NCBI GenBank assembly: GCA_036747295.1
Contig: DAIOCN010000013.1
Span: 10,036 to 74,035 of the forward strand
Reading direction: 5' to 3'
From: UBA4736 sp002404015
Lineage (GTDB): Bacteria; Chloroflexota; Dormibacteria; Dormibacterales; Dormibacteraceae
DNA: 64,000 nucleotides
Position 1 is the stretch's first letter; every line of letters starts with the position of its first letter. A model generated the notes under the pieces. The model was not told where the DNA came from and ran no database searches. It saw only the letters and a list, made by a program, of their open reading frames with translations. The translations under genes and the position numbers were made by a program. Below are positions 51,302-60,119 of this stretch, piece after piece.

Positions 51302-53371
51302 TCAGTAAGCCGCCAGCTCCTGCAGAGCCTTCGTCACCTTGTCGGGGTTGGGCATGAAGAAGTCCTCCATGGGCAGCGCGTAGGGCATCGCCGGCACGTC
51401 CAGCCCGCCTAAGCGCTTGACCGGCGCGTCCAGCCAGCGCCAGGCCTCGTCGGCGATGATGGCCGCCACCTCGGAGCCGACCGAGACGCTGAAGTTGTCC
51501 TCGTAGAGGACCAGGCATTTGCCCGTCTTGCGGGCCGACGCCAGGATCGCCTCTTTGTCCAGCGGGTACACGGTTCGCAGGTCCACGATCTCGACGCTGG
51601 TGCCCTCCTTCTCCAGGTTGCCGGCCGCCTCCATCGCGTAGTGAACCATCAGTCCGTAGGCGAAGACGCTGAGGTCCTCGCCCTCGCGCGCGATCCGGGC
51701 CTTCTCGAGCGGGATCAGGTACTCGCCCTTGGGCACCACCTCCTTGAACATCCGGTAGAGCCGCTTGTGCTCGAAGAACAGCACCGGGTCAGGGTCGCGC
51801 ATGGCGGCGAGCAGGAGTCCCTTCGCCTCGTAGGGGCCGGAGGGGATGACGATCTTCAGACCGGGGGTCGCGAAGCGGGCCTCGATGCTCTGGGAGTGAT
51901 AGAGCGCGCCGTGGACGTGGCCGCCCATCGGCGCCCGCACCACGATCGGCACGCCCCAGCCACCGTCGGATCGGTAGCGGAACTTGGCGATCTCGTTCGT
52001 GATCTGGTTGAAGGCCATGTGGGCGAAGTCGGTGAACTGCATCTCCGCCACGGGCCGCTTGCCGGCCAGGGACAGGCCAAGGGCGATTCCCGCGATCGAC
52101 GACTCGGCGATCGGGGTGTCGATGACGCGCTCTTCGCCGAACCGCTTCCAGAGCCCGTCGGTGACCAGGAAAACGCCGCCCTTGGGACCCACGTCCTCGC
52201 CCAGCACCATGACGCGCTCGTCCCGGTCCATCTCTTCGGTCAGGGCTTCGCGCAGCGCCTGCACCATGTTCATCTCCTCGACCTCGCCTCCCTCGGGCGG
52301 GTCGATGGCTCCCGGCACGTCCTTGCTGTAGACGTTGGTCAGCGCGTTCTCGGGCGGCGCGTCGGGCGAGTCGAGGCCCTCGCGGGTGGCCTTTGTGACC
52401 TCTTCCTTGACCGCCTCTTCGTACTCCTCGACCTGCTTCGCGGTGAGGATGGCCTCGTCCAGCAGCTTCTGCCGGAACTTCGCCAGGCAGTCGTTCTTGG
52501 CCAGGTCCTCGAGCTCCTCCTGGCTCCGGTAGCGACGCTGGTCGTCCTCTGACGAGTGCGCGCCCAGGCGGTCCACGATGCACTCGATCAGCGTCGGCCC
52601 CTGGCCTGAGCGGGCCCGGGCCACCGCCTGCTTGGAGACGTGGTAGCAGGTCACGGGATCGCGGCCGTCCACGGTCACGCCGGGGAAGCCGTAGCCGGCC
52701 GCCCGCTGCGCCCCGTGCTCGAGCGCGTACTCCTTGCGGAACGGGGTCGAGATCGCAAAGCCGTTGTTCTGCATCACGAAGATCTCGGGCAGCTCGTAGA
52801 TGGCCGCGAAGTTGAACGCCTCGTGGGCGTCGCCCTCGGCGCCGGCACCCTCGCCGTAGCACGTCATCACGACCTTGTCGGTGCCGTCCATCTTGAGCGC
52901 GAACGCCGCCCCCGCCGCGTGCACCATCTGGGTAGCCAGCGGCGAGCCGCCCGAGATGATGTTGAGGCGAGTGTCGGAGAAGTGCCCCGGCGTCTGCTTG
53001 CCGCCCGAGGCGGGGTCGGCCGGCTTGGCGAGGACCGAGAGCATCAGGTCCAGCGGCGCCAGCCCCATCCGGAAGCAGAGGACGATGTCGCGGTAGTAGG
53101 GCGAGATCCAGTCGTACTTGGGCTTGAGCGGCCAGGCCACCCCGATCTGGGCGGCCTCGTGGCCCGCGCAGGAGATGATGAATGGCGCCCGCCCCTGGCG
53201 GTTCAGGACCTGGCAGCGGTAGTCGATCTGGCGGCCCAGGAGCATGAAGCGGAACCACTCGCGCAGGGTCTTCTCGTCGATGTCGGTGTCGCGCCAGTCC
53301 ACCGGGTCCTGGAAATGCCAGTCGGCGACGAACTGCTTCTCCTCTTTCTTCTTGTCCTTGGTCTTTGCCAT
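51302..53371 (-). CDS. Fused E1 alpha-beta component of a 2-oxoacid dehydrogenase complex
   Basis: 689 residues: E1 alpha (about 25-345) and E1 beta (365-689) in one chain. Alpha has the TPP motif CYGEGAGAEGDAHEAFNFA ending in NNGFAIST, with Glu where the usual Gly-Asp-Gly motif has Asp. Beta has VLGEDVGPKGGVF, DTPIAESSIAGIALG, EMQFTDFAHMAFNQI and HGALYHSQSIEA. TPP-dependent decarboxylation of a 2-oxoacid and acyl transfer to lipoyl. The substrate (pyruvate or branched-chain 2-oxoacid) is not settled; the fusion is typical of BkdA-like proteins. ATG start; 12 bp after the E3 gene. Confidence 0.9.
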   Translation of the reverse strand: MAKTKDKKKEEKQFVADWHFQDPVDWRDTDIDEKTLREWFRFMLLGRQIDYRCQVLNRQGRAPFIISCAGHEAAQIGVAWPLKPKYDWISPYYRDIVLCFRMGLAPLDLMLSVLAKPADPASGGKQTPGHFSDTRLNIISGGSPLATQMVHAAGAAFALKMDGTDKVVMTCYGEGAGAEGDAHEAFNFAAIYELPEIFVMQNNGFAISTPFRKEYALEHGAQRAAGYGFPGVTVDGRDPVTCYHVSKQAVARARSGQGPTLIECIVDRLGAHSSEDDQRRYRSQEELEDLAKNDCLAKFRQKLLDEAILTAKQVEEYEEAVKEEVTKATREGLDSPDAPPENALTNVYSKDVPGAIDPPEGGEVEEMNMVQALREALTEEMDRDERVMVLGEDVGPKGGVFLVTDGLWKRFGEERVIDTPIAESSIAGIALGLSLAGKRPVAEMQFTDFAHMAFNQITNEIAKFRYRSDGGWGVPIVVRAPMGGHVHGALYHSQSIEARFATPGLKIVIPSGPYEAKGLLLAAMRDPDPVLFFEHKRLYRMFKEVVPKGEYLIPLEKARIAREGEDLSVFAYGLMVHYAMEAAGNLEKEGTSVEIVDLRTVYPLDKEAILASARKTGKCLVLYEDNFSVSVGSEVAAIIADEAWRWLDAPVKRLGGLDVPAMPYALPMEDFFMPNPDKVTKALQELAAY

Positions 53372-53383
53372 CGTCCTCTCGAC

Positions 53384-54757
53384 CTAAATATTGAGGGCCG
53401 CGCCGTCCACAGCGAGCCCCGCCTCCCCGATCGCCTCGCTCAGCGTCGGGTGGGGGTGGATGTTGCGGCCGACCTCCCAGGCGTCGCCCTGGAAGAGCCG
53501 GGCCAGCGCCGGCTCGGCGATCAGCTCCGTCGCCTGCACGCCGACCACGTGGGCGCCCAGCAGCTGCCCGGTCTTGGCGTCGGAGACCAGCTTCGCGAAG
53601 CCGCCGGTTTCGCCGTGGATGATGGCGCGCGCGTTGGCCAGGAAGGGGAACTTGCCCGTCTTCACCTCGAGTCCGCGCTCGCGGGCCTGCGCTTCGGTCA
53701 GCCCGACCGACGCGATCTCCGGGGTCGAGTAGGTGCAGCGGGTGACGAGGTCCTGCTCCATTGGGTTGATGCGCTTGCCGGCGATGTCCTCAGCCGCGAT
53801 GACGCCCTCGTGCGCGGCCGCGTGGGCGAGCAGGAAGCCGCCTACGACGTCGCCGATCGCCCACACACCCTTCGCGCTGGTCCGCAGCCACTCGTCCACC
53901 TTGACGAAGCCGCGCTGGTCCACCTCGACCCCGGCCTTCTCGAGCCCGATCCCCTTGGAGTTCGGCCCGCGGCCGACCGCCACGAGCAGCTGGTCCGCCT
54001 TCACCTCGGCGTCCTCCAGCGCCACGGTGACGCCGTCCTTGGCCGACTTGGCGCCGGTGACCTTGGCGCCGACCCGGCACTCGATCCCGGACTTGGTGAA
54101 GGCCTGGAGCAGCACCTTGGACACCTCTTCGTCCTCAAGGGGTACCAGCCGGTCCAGGCCTTCCAACAGCGTCACCTTGACGCCGACCTGGTGGTAGAAG
54201 GTCGCGAACTCGACGCCCACCGCGCCCGCGCCGATAATGCAGATCGACTTGGGCAGGGCCTTGGCGGCCACAGCGTGGTCGGAGTTGATGATCCGCTTGC
54301 CGTCGAATTCGATGCCGGGCAGCGATTTCGGCGAGGAGCCGGTGGCCACGATCAGGGACCTGGCCTTGACCATCCGGTCACCGACCCGCACGGCCCCCGC
54401 CCCGGCCAGGGTGCCTGAGCCTTCGATGACCTCGATCTTGTTCTTGCGCATCAGCCCCTGGACGCCCTTGTAGAGCTGGGTGACCACGGCGTCCCGCCGG
54501 GTGGCGATGCGGAGGTAGTCGAGCTTCGCCCCCGGCGCCAGCACCCCGTACTCTTCACCGCGCTCGCGCACCTTGTGGAACAGGCCCGAGGACTCCAGAA
54601 GCGCCTTGGTCGGGATGCAGCCCACGTGGAGGCAGGTGCCGCCCATCTTGGCCTGCTCGATCACGACCGTCCGAAGGCCGAGCTGGGAGGCGCGGATGGC
54701 GGCGGTGTAGCCGCCTGTGCCACCGCCCAGCACGGCGACATCGAATTCGTCAGGCAC
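53384..54757 (-). CDS. lpdA: Dihydrolipoamide dehydrogenase (E3)
   Basis: 457 residues. FAD motif VAVLGGGTGGYTAAIRA, the redox pair GGTCLHVGCIPTKALL (two Cys), NAD motif ICIIGAGAVGVEFA and FAD-binding WAIGDV; the C-terminal His-Pro motif is in IHPHPTLSEAIGEA. It reoxidises the lipoyl arms of the E2 encoded downstream, making NADH. GTG start. All catalytic residues are present. Confidence 0.93.
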   Translation of the reverse strand: MPDEFDVAVLGGGTGGYTAAIRASQLGLRTVVIEQAKMGGTCLHVGCIPTKALLESSGLFHKVRERGEEYGVLAPGAKLDYLRIATRRDAVVTQLYKGVQGLMRKNKIEVIEGSGTLAGAGAVRVGDRMVKARSLIVATGSSPKSLPGIEFDGKRIINSDHAVAAKALPKSICIIGAGAVGVEFATFYHQVGVKVTLLEGLDRLVPLEDEEVSKVLLQAFTKSGIECRVGAKVTGAKSAKDGVTVALEDAEVKADQLLVAVGRGPNSKGIGLEKAGVEVDQRGFVKVDEWLRTSAKGVWAIGDVVGGFLLAHAAAHEGVIAAEDIAGKRINPMEQDLVTRCTYSTPEIASVGLTEAQARERGLEVKTGKFPFLANARAIIHGETGGFAKLVSDAKTGQLLGAHVVGVQATELIAEPALARLFQGDAWEVGRNIHPHPTLSEAIGEAGLAVDGAALNI

Positions 54758-54765
54758 GATCGCTA

Positions 54766-54771
54766 AGTGTA
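54766..54771 (-). promoter_or_regulatory. Candidate leaderless -10 for the lpdA operon
   Basis: Minus-strand TACACT, eight bases before the GTG at 54757. No SD. Confidence 0.45.
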
Positions 54772-54871
54772 CGTGCGCCCCGATCCGGCCTTCCGCTGGC
54801 GTCCTTGCCGTCCGCGGTTGCTAGAGTCCCGCCTTGATGAAGTCGCGTGCCCGACTCGCCGGGGGGCTGCG

Positions 54872-56020
54872 GTGAGGGCGGGGCTGCGCCGGCTGGGCCT
54901 GTTCGGAGTGGTCGTCGGCGCCGCCTGGTGGCTGGCACTGGGCGACACCCGGCTGTTCTTCTTCCGATTCCCGCAGGCGCCCAACCCCGCCGACTTCAGC
55001 CTCTACTTCCTGGCCGCGCGGGTGGGCATCGAGCACGGCTGGAGCCACCTCTACGACATCGGCCTGCAGCGAGCCGAGTACTTCAAGATCCACGCCGCGC
55101 CGGATCCCTACGGTTGGTTCACCTACTACATCACCCCGCCCCCCCTCGCCTGGCTGGTGGCGCCCCTGACCCTGCTGGGCTATCCGCTCGCCTACTACCT
55201 CTGGACAGCTGTCAACTGCGCCGCCTACGGCGTGACGGGGTGGTTCGCGGCGCCCGGCGACCGGCTGGCGCGCGCCGCGCTGGTGCTGGCCGGGGCTACC
55301 ACCTTTCCCTTCCTCATCGCCCTGCAGAACGGCCAGGTGACGATCCTGTTGACCGCCGGCGTGGTGGCGGCCTGGTTGGCGCTGCGGCGGGGTCGCGAGG
55401 GGCTGGCCGCGCTGGCCCTCCTGCCGCTGCTCGTAAAGCCCCAGGTCGCCTACCTGGTCCCTGTCGTCCTGCTGCTTCACGGCCGGCGCCGGACGATCGT
55501 GACCTGGGCCGGGCTGTGCGCGCTGCTCGGCCTTGCCGCGCTGGCCTCGCTGGGCGCCTCGGGCATCGCTGACTGGCGTTCGGCGCTGGGTGCTGAGACC
55601 GGTCACCCCGAGAACCAGATCTGGACGCTCGGCTACCTGTTCGGGAGCAGCCCGATCGGACTGCTGGCCGAGGCGGCGGCGGCGCTGCTGGTCCTCGGTA
55701 TCGCCTGGATCAGGCGGCGGGGATCGCTCGAGCTGTCCCTAGCCTCGGCCCTGATCGGCTCGCTGCTGGCTGCGCCCTATCACCAGTCCTCCGACGCGGT
55801 TGTGCTGCTGGCGGCCCTCTGGCTCTATCTACGCGCCTCGCCGCCCGCCTGGCACTGGGCCTGGCTCGGGTTCGGCTTCGTCGCGGCGTTCCTGGGTGCG
55901 CCCCTGGGACCCCGGCCGATCCTGGTCTTCGCGGCGGGCTGGCTGCTGCTCTGCGCCCACCTGGCCTGGCGCGACCTGCGGCCGGCCGCTGTCAGGGCGG
56001 ACCCGGCGGTGGCGGCATGA
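54872..56020 (+). CDS. GT87-like (DUF2029) polytopic glycosyltransferase 1
   Basis: 382 residues, about ten transmembrane helices. The periplasmic loop after helix 1 has FSLYFLAARVGIEHGWSHLYD; the YITPPPLAWLVAPLTLL motif and ALQNGQVTILLTAG, then LVKPQVAY, match the DUF2029/GT87 pattern of polyprenyl-phosphate mannosyltransferases. Such enzymes add sugars outside the membrane. GTG start with a GGGG upstream; 5' sequence before it is unlikely to code. The second copy overlaps by 4 bp. Confidence 0.7.
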   Translation: MRAGLRRLGLFGVVVGAAWWLALGDTRLFFFRFPQAPNPADFSLYFLAARVGIEHGWSHLYDIGLQRAEYFKIHAAPDPYGWFTYYITPPPLAWLVAPLTLLGYPLAYYLWTAVNCAAYGVTGWFAAPGDRLARAALVLAGATTFPFLIALQNGQVTILLTAGVVAAWLALRRGREGLAALALLPLLVKPQVAYLVPVVLLLHGRRRTIVTWAGLCALLGLAALASLGASGIADWRSALGAETGHPENQIWTLGYLFGSSPIGLLAEAAAALLVLGIAWIRRRGSLELSLASALIGSLLAAPYHQSSDAVVLLAALWLYLRASPPAWHWAWLGFGFVAAFLGAPLGPRPILVFAAGWLLLCAHLAWRDLRPAAVRADPAVAA

Positions 56021-57216
56021 GGAGCGGCGGGCTGGGCCGCGCCGCAGCGCGGGTCGGCGTCGCCGGCCTGTGGCTGTCGGCAGCCCTCTGCCTGGTCGCC
56101 TACGCCGCCCGCGTCCGCGGCCACTGGGCGCTGAACGACTTCCGCCTCTACCTGGCGGGGGCTCAGGTGGGGCTGCGGTACGGGTGGGACCGCATCTACG
56201 ACCATGGCCTCCAGCAGCAGATGGTGGCGCTGCTGCAGCCCCCGGCCCAGTGGTATGCGCTGCTGACGCCACCTCCGATCACCTGGCTGGTGGCGCCCTT
56301 GACGCTGCTCCCCTATCCGCTCGCCTACGCGCTCTGGTCGGCGCTGGTCGCCGCCTTGCTGGGCCTGGCGTTCTTCCTGGCGCGGCCCCGCGCCGGGGTC
56401 TTCCGAACGGCCTACCTGGCCTGGACGCTGGCCCTCTTCCCGGTCTGGTTCACGGTTTACGAGGGCCAGGCCAGCGGGCTGGCCGCCTTCTCGGTCGTGC
56501 TCTGCTGGTGGCTGCTGGACCGCCGCCGCGACCTGCTGGCCGGGCTGGCGCTGACCCCCATCCTGCTCAAGCCCCACCTGGCCCTGCTGCTGCCGCTGGT
56601 GCTGCTCGCCGCTCGGCGGTGGACGGCCTTCGGGGCCTGGGCCGCCGCCTCGGCGCTGGTGGCCGGCCTCTCCGTGCTGACGCTGGGCATCGGCGGTGCC
56701 CACGCCTACCTGGTCGAGCTGCTGGCGCCCCAGCCCTACTCCGACGTCTGGGCCACCCCCGCCGGCCAGATCGGCCGCCCGGCCGCCACGGCGGTCGGAT
56801 TGGCCGCCGCCCTGGCCGTCCTGCTGGTCACCAACCGGGAGCGGAGGGGCGATCTTCGGGCCGCCTTCGCCCTGGCGATCCTGGCCTCCTTTGCGCTGGC
56901 GACCTACTGGCATCCCCAGGACTACCTGATCTTCGGCATCGCCGCCGCACTCCAGCTCGGTTCGCCCGCCCGCCCACCGGCCCTGGCCCTGCTCGCCCTC
57001 GCCGGCGTGGCCGTCCTCTCCAGCCCGCTGAACCCCCAGTTCACCCAGTGGATGAGCTTCGGTCCGGCGCCCTGGCTCTGGTTTCTCCTCGCCCTGGCCT
57101 GGCTGGCCTGGAGCGCCGCCCTCGCCTGGCGGCCTCGAGATCCGGACGCTAGCCGGCTTCGGCCCGCTTCAGCTCCCGAGGCTGGGGTCCCAACCACTGC
57201 GAGGCCGGGCGGATGA
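56017..57216 (+). CDS. GT87-like (DUF2029) polytopic glycosyltransferase 2
   Basis: 399 residues, a paralogue of the previous gene. DFRLYLAGAQVGLRYGWDRIYD, LLTPPPITWLVAPLTLL, YEGQASGLAAFSV and LLKPHLALLLPLV line up with it, and the helix layout is the same. The two probably act as a pair on a lipid-linked or wall glycan. ATG start. The 3' end overlaps the convergent citrate synthase gene by 68 bp, where its C-terminal tail is Pro/Ala-rich and likely unstructured. Confidence 0.7.
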   Translation: MRSGGLGRAAARVGVAGLWLSAALCLVAYAARVRGHWALNDFRLYLAGAQVGLRYGWDRIYDHGLQQQMVALLQPPAQWYALLTPPPITWLVAPLTLLPYPLAYALWSALVAALLGLAFFLARPRAGVFRTAYLAWTLALFPVWFTVYEGQASGLAAFSVVLCWWLLDRRRDLLAGLALTPILLKPHLALLLPLVLLAARRWTAFGAWAAASALVAGLSVLTLGIGGAHAYLVELLAPQPYSDVWATPAGQIGRPAATAVGLAAALAVLLVTNRERRGDLRAAFALAILASFALATYWHPQDYLIFGIAAALQLGSPARPPALALLALAGVAVLSSPLNPQFTQWMSFGPAPWLWFLLALAWLAWSAALAWRPRDPDASRLRPASAPEAGVPTTARPGG

Positions 57217-58264
57217 TGCGGCCGTCCTTCTCCATGTACTCCAGCACGTGCGCCGTCCACCCCGAGATGCGGGAGGCGGCGAACACGCAAGTGAAGAAAT
57301 TCTTGGGAAACCCGGCAGCCTGCAGGATGCCCGCCGAGTAGTAGTCGACGTTGGTCGCGTTGGGCCGCTCCGGGTGCCGCTGCTTCAGGATCCGAAGGGC
57401 GTGCTCCTCGGTGACCGAGGCCAGCTCGTAGAACTTGGGATTGGCGCTGCGGGCCAGTTCGCGCAGGATCTTGGCGCGGGGGTCGTAGGTGCGGTAGACG
57501 CGATGGCCGAAGCCCATGAAGCGCTGGTGGTGGTCGATCGCGTCCGTCAGCCACTGCTCGGCGTTCTTGGGACTGCCGATCTCGTCCAGCATGTTCATGG
57601 CCGCGGTCGCCGCGCCGCCATGCGCCGGTCCCTTCAGGGCGCCGATGGCTGCCACCAGCGCCGAGCAGAGGTCGGTCCCGGTGGACGCGGTGACCCGGGC
57701 GCTGAAGGTCGAGGCGTTCAGACCGTGGTCGGCCAGCATGACCAGGTACGTCTGCAGGTAGTGGGTCCGGTCGTGGTCCGGCTCCTTGCCGTCCAGCATG
57801 TGCAGGAAGTTGGCCGCGTGCCCGAGGGCGTCGCGGGGCTCGATCGGCTCCTCGCCCCTCTGGAGCCGGTACGTTGCGGCCACGATGGTGGGCGTGACGG
57901 CGGTGTACGAGATGGCCTGGTCGAGCGTCGGCTTCGGACAGTCCGGCGCGGCGCCCTGGGCCGAGAGACCGGTGCGCAGCGCGTCCATCGGGTCGCAGTC
58001 GGCGGGCAGGGCCCGCAGCGCCGCCAGCGTCTGCGGCTTCAGCTTCCGGCCCGCCGCCATCCCGTCGTGCAGCTCGGCAAGCTGCTGCCGTCCGGGCAGC
58101 TGGCCGTGCCAGAGCAGGTAGGCGATCTCTTCGTAGGTTTTGTCCGCAACGTCCTGGATGAGATGGCCCCCACGGTAGATCAGCCTCCCGTTCTGGCCGT
58201 CGACCTCCGAGATCTCGGTCTGGGCCGCGACCACGCCTTCGAGGCCAGGACTGAACTCAGCCAT
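57149..58264 (-). CDS. gltA: Citrate synthase
   Basis: 371 residues, the short bacterial type II-like length. LIYRGGHLIQDVADKTYEEIAYLLWHG opens it, ADHGLNASTFSARV and GPAHGGAA contain the first active His, GFGHRVYRTYDPRAKIL the second, and ATNVDYYSAGIL the catalytic Asp. It condenses acetyl-CoA with oxaloacetate. ATG start. Directly upstream lies copy 2 of the duplicated leader, whose short ORF ends 8 bp inside this gene. Methylcitrate synthase is a possible alternative as the two are hard to split by motif. Confidence 0.9.
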   Translation of the reverse strand: MAEFSPGLEGVVAAQTEISEVDGQNGRLIYRGGHLIQDVADKTYEEIAYLLWHGQLPGRQQLAELHDGMAAGRKLKPQTLAALRALPADCDPMDALRTGLSAQGAAPDCPKPTLDQAISYTAVTPTIVAATYRLQRGEEPIEPRDALGHAANFLHMLDGKEPDHDRTHYLQTYLVMLADHGLNASTFSARVTASTGTDLCSALVAAIGALKGPAHGGAATAAMNMLDEIGSPKNAEQWLTDAIDHHQRFMGFGHRVYRTYDPRAKILRELARSANPKFYELASVTEEHALRILKQRHPERPNATNVDYYSAGILQAAGFPKNFFTCVFAASRISGWTAHVLEYMEKDGRIIRPASQWLGPQPRELKRAEAG

Positions 58265-58445
58265 TTTGCAAGCAGGCCGCTGAAGAAGGAATCGACGGTG
58301 CTTCGGCGCCCATGCGGCCCATCTCCGTCGTTGCCTCCTGCGATCCTCGCGACGCGTATCTCCAATACGCTTTGCTCCGGTTCTCGGAGGCGCCTAGGAT
58401 CTGGGCCACCTGGCCACCGAATCCCTCGCCGACCTTCTTCAGCAC
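58257..58445 (-). CDS. Short ORF within duplicated leader, overlaps citrate synthase start
   Basis: 62 codons from GTG: VLKKVGEGFGGQ, VAQILGASENRSKAYWRYAS, RGSQEATTEMGR. It ends by overlapping the gltA start by 8 bp (ATGGCTGA). The peptide matches that of copy 1 at 33522-33698 with only a few changes. Starts 20 bp after the cation efflux gene's stop. Unknown family. Confidence 0.38.
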   Translation of the reverse strand: MLKKVGEGFGGQVAQILGASENRSKAYWRYASRGSQEATTEMGRMGAEAPSIPSSAACLQNG

Positions 58446-58449
58446 CCTG
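58265..58449 (-). repeat. Duplicated leader element, copy 2 (before citrate synthase)
   Basis: Minus-strand copy of 33515-33697, including the identical 117-bp core and the CTCCG/CGGAG and GCGTAT/ATACGC hairpins; the third stem has one mismatch. It fills nearly all the gap between the cation efflux gene and gltA and is oriented with them. Confidence 0.85.
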
Positions 58450-58465
58450 CAAGAAGTGTACGGAG

Positions 58466-59392
58466 TCAGTGATCGTGGTGTCCGGCGTGGGAGTGCTGCG
58501 TCGTGCCGGGGTCCATGTGGATGTCCAGGCGGGCCGTCGGCACGTCGTGGGCGACTTCGTGCTCGACTTTTTGGGCAACCGCGTGGGCGGACTCCAGGGA
58601 GGCCCGGCGATCGCAGTCGATGTGGATGACCGCAACCAGTTCCCGGCCCACCCAGCGGGCCCGGACGTCGTGCACGCCGAGCACGCCGTCCACCCGGGCC
58701 GCCGCCTCTCTGATGTCCTCGATCAGGTGGGGATCGACCGCGTCCATCATCCGCAGGAAGAGGTCCTTCACGGTGCCGGCCAGGATGTAGAGGATCATCA
58801 GGGTGATCAGCAGGCCCGCGATGGGGTCGGCGAGCGTCAGGCCGGCCCAGGCCAGGCCGATGCCAATGGCCGCGCCGGCCGAGACCAAAGCGTCGATCCG
58901 CGAGTGCACGCCGTCGGCCTCCAGCGCGCTGGAGTTGAGGCCGCGGCCGACCCGGATCTTGTACTCGGACACGCCCAGGTTGGCGGCCACGCCGACGGCG
59001 GCCGCGAGGATGTTGAACAGGTAGTTGCCGTACGCCTCGGGCCGCAGGAGCTTGAGCACCGACTCGTAGGCGGCCAGGGCGGCGGTGACCACGATCACCA
59101 CGATGATCAGCAGTGTGGCCACGTCCTCGATGCGGCCGAAGCCCGATGTGAAGCGCCGGTTGGCAGGTCGCCGCGCCAGTGCGAAGGCGGCCAGGAGCAC
59201 CGCGGTCGTCAGGACGTCGCCGGCGTTGTGGAGCGCGTCGGCCAGGACGCCTGCCGAGTGGCCGGCCAGCGATGCCCAGAACTCGACGGCGGAGGCGAAG
59301 CCCAGCGCGACCGCGGATACGATCACCGCCCGGACCGCGTCGCGGCTGTCATAAGCGCCGGTCCCGTGCACGTGCCCCTGTCCGCCCGCCAT
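58466..59392 (-). CDS. Cation diffusion facilitator (CDF) family efflux protein
   Basis: 308 residues, six transmembrane helices and a cytoplasmic C-terminal domain. The metal site residues are in HSAGVLADALHNAGDV (His, Asp) and LEADGVHSRIDAL (His, Asp). The N-terminus and C-terminus are His-rich (HSHAGHHDH). It exports Zn2+, Co2+, Fe2+ or Mn2+. ATG start. It lies between the SUF operon and citrate synthase on the same strand. Confidence 0.85.
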   Translation of the reverse strand: MAGGQGHVHGTGAYDSRDAVRAVIVSAVALGFASAVEFWASLAGHSAGVLADALHNAGDVLTTAVLLAAFALARRPANRRFTSGFGRIEDVATLLIIVVIVVTAALAAYESVLKLLRPEAYGNYLFNILAAAVGVAANLGVSEYKIRVGRGLNSSALEADGVHSRIDALVSAGAAIGIGLAWAGLTLADPIAGLLITLMILYILAGTVKDLFLRMMDAVDPHLIEDIREAAARVDGVLGVHDVRARWVGRELVAVIHIDCDRRASLESAHAVAQKVEHEVAHDVPTARLDIHMDPGTTQHSHAGHHDH

Positions 59393-59414
59393 GGCGCTAA
59401 TTCTGGCTACGGAC

Positions 59415-59460
59415 GAGGAACCGCTATTCCTCCCCCCGCTCGCGGGGGAGGTAGGGGTCC
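59415..59460. repeat. Twin hairpin, possible degenerate repeat-family member
   Basis: GAGGAA-CCGCTA-TTCCTC (59415-59432) is followed directly by CCCCCGC-TC-GCGGGGG (59433-59448) and GTAGGGGTCC. The composition resembles the dispersed repeat but the core is missing. It may end the SUF transcript before the cation efflux gene. Confidence 0.5.
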
Positions 59461-59466
59461 TGCCTC

Positions 59467-59787
59467 CTACACCATCCCGAGCTCCCAGCGGGCGTCTTCG
59501 GTCATCCGCTCAGGGGTCCAGGGCGGCTCGTACACCAACTCGACGCCGGCGTCCTTCACCCCCGGCAGGGTTAGCAGGTGGTCGCGCACGTCGGCCATCA
59601 CCTCGGCCGCCATCGGGCAGCCCATCGCGGTCAGCGTCATCCGGACGTCCACGCGCTCGGGCCGGATGTCGATCTCGTAGACCAGGCCCAGGTCGACGAT
59701 GTTGACCGGGATCTCGGGGTCGAAGACCTCGCGGAGAACCTCGATCACGTCCTCTTCCTTCAGCTGGACAGCGGGTGTGTCACTCAT
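59467..59787 (-). CDS. sufT: MIP18/DUF59 Fe-S assembly protein (SufT-like)
   Basis: 106 residues: VIEVLREVFDPEIPVNIVDLGLVYEI and TLTAMGCPMAAEVMADV are the MIP18-family signatures with the conserved Cys in TAMGCP. In SUF operons this protein (SufT) helps maturation of Fe-S proteins. ATG start, two bases after the rhodanese stop. It is the last gene of the operon before the twin hairpin. Confidence 0.87.
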   Translation of the reverse strand: MSDTPAVQLKEEDVIEVLREVFDPEIPVNIVDLGLVYEIDIRPERVDVRMTLTAMGCPMAAEVMADVRDHLLTLPGVKDAGVELVYEPPWTPERMTEDARWELGMV

Positions 59788-59789
59788 GT

Positions 59790-60119
59790 CTATGGTTTCT
59801 CCACCGGGAGGCCGGCCTCGCGCCAGGCCTTGATGCCACCCCGGAAATTGATCACTTCCTTGACGCCGAGGGCGAGTGCCATCTCGGACGCCACAGCCGA
59901 GCGCTCGCCGATCTCGCACTGGAAGATGGTCCCGTCCTTGAACTGGTGCTTGGTCGGGTCGGTCAGGATCGAGGCCAGCACGACGTGGCGGGCGCCGGGG
60001 ATGTGGCCTCGCTGCCACTCCCAGTCCTCTCGGACGTCCACGACCTCGTGGCCCTCCTCGACCAGGCGCTTGATGTCGTCCACCTTCAGGTCCTGGTAGG
60101 CGGTCTCACTCATCGTCAT
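59790..60119 (-). CDS. Rhodanese-domain protein
   Basis: 109 residues, one rhodanese domain. VVDVREDWEWQRGHIPGARHV and the active-site loop FQCEIGERSAVAS (Cys in a CxxGxRS pattern) are clear. It carries persulfide sulfur, fitting its place between sufU and sufT. ATG start; overlaps sufU by 4 bp. Confidence 0.87.
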   Translation of the reverse strand: MTMSETAYQDLKVDDIKRLVEEGHEVVDVREDWEWQRGHIPGARHVVLASILTDPTKHQFKDGTIFQCEIGERSAVASEMALALGVKEVINFRGGIKAWREAGLPVEKP

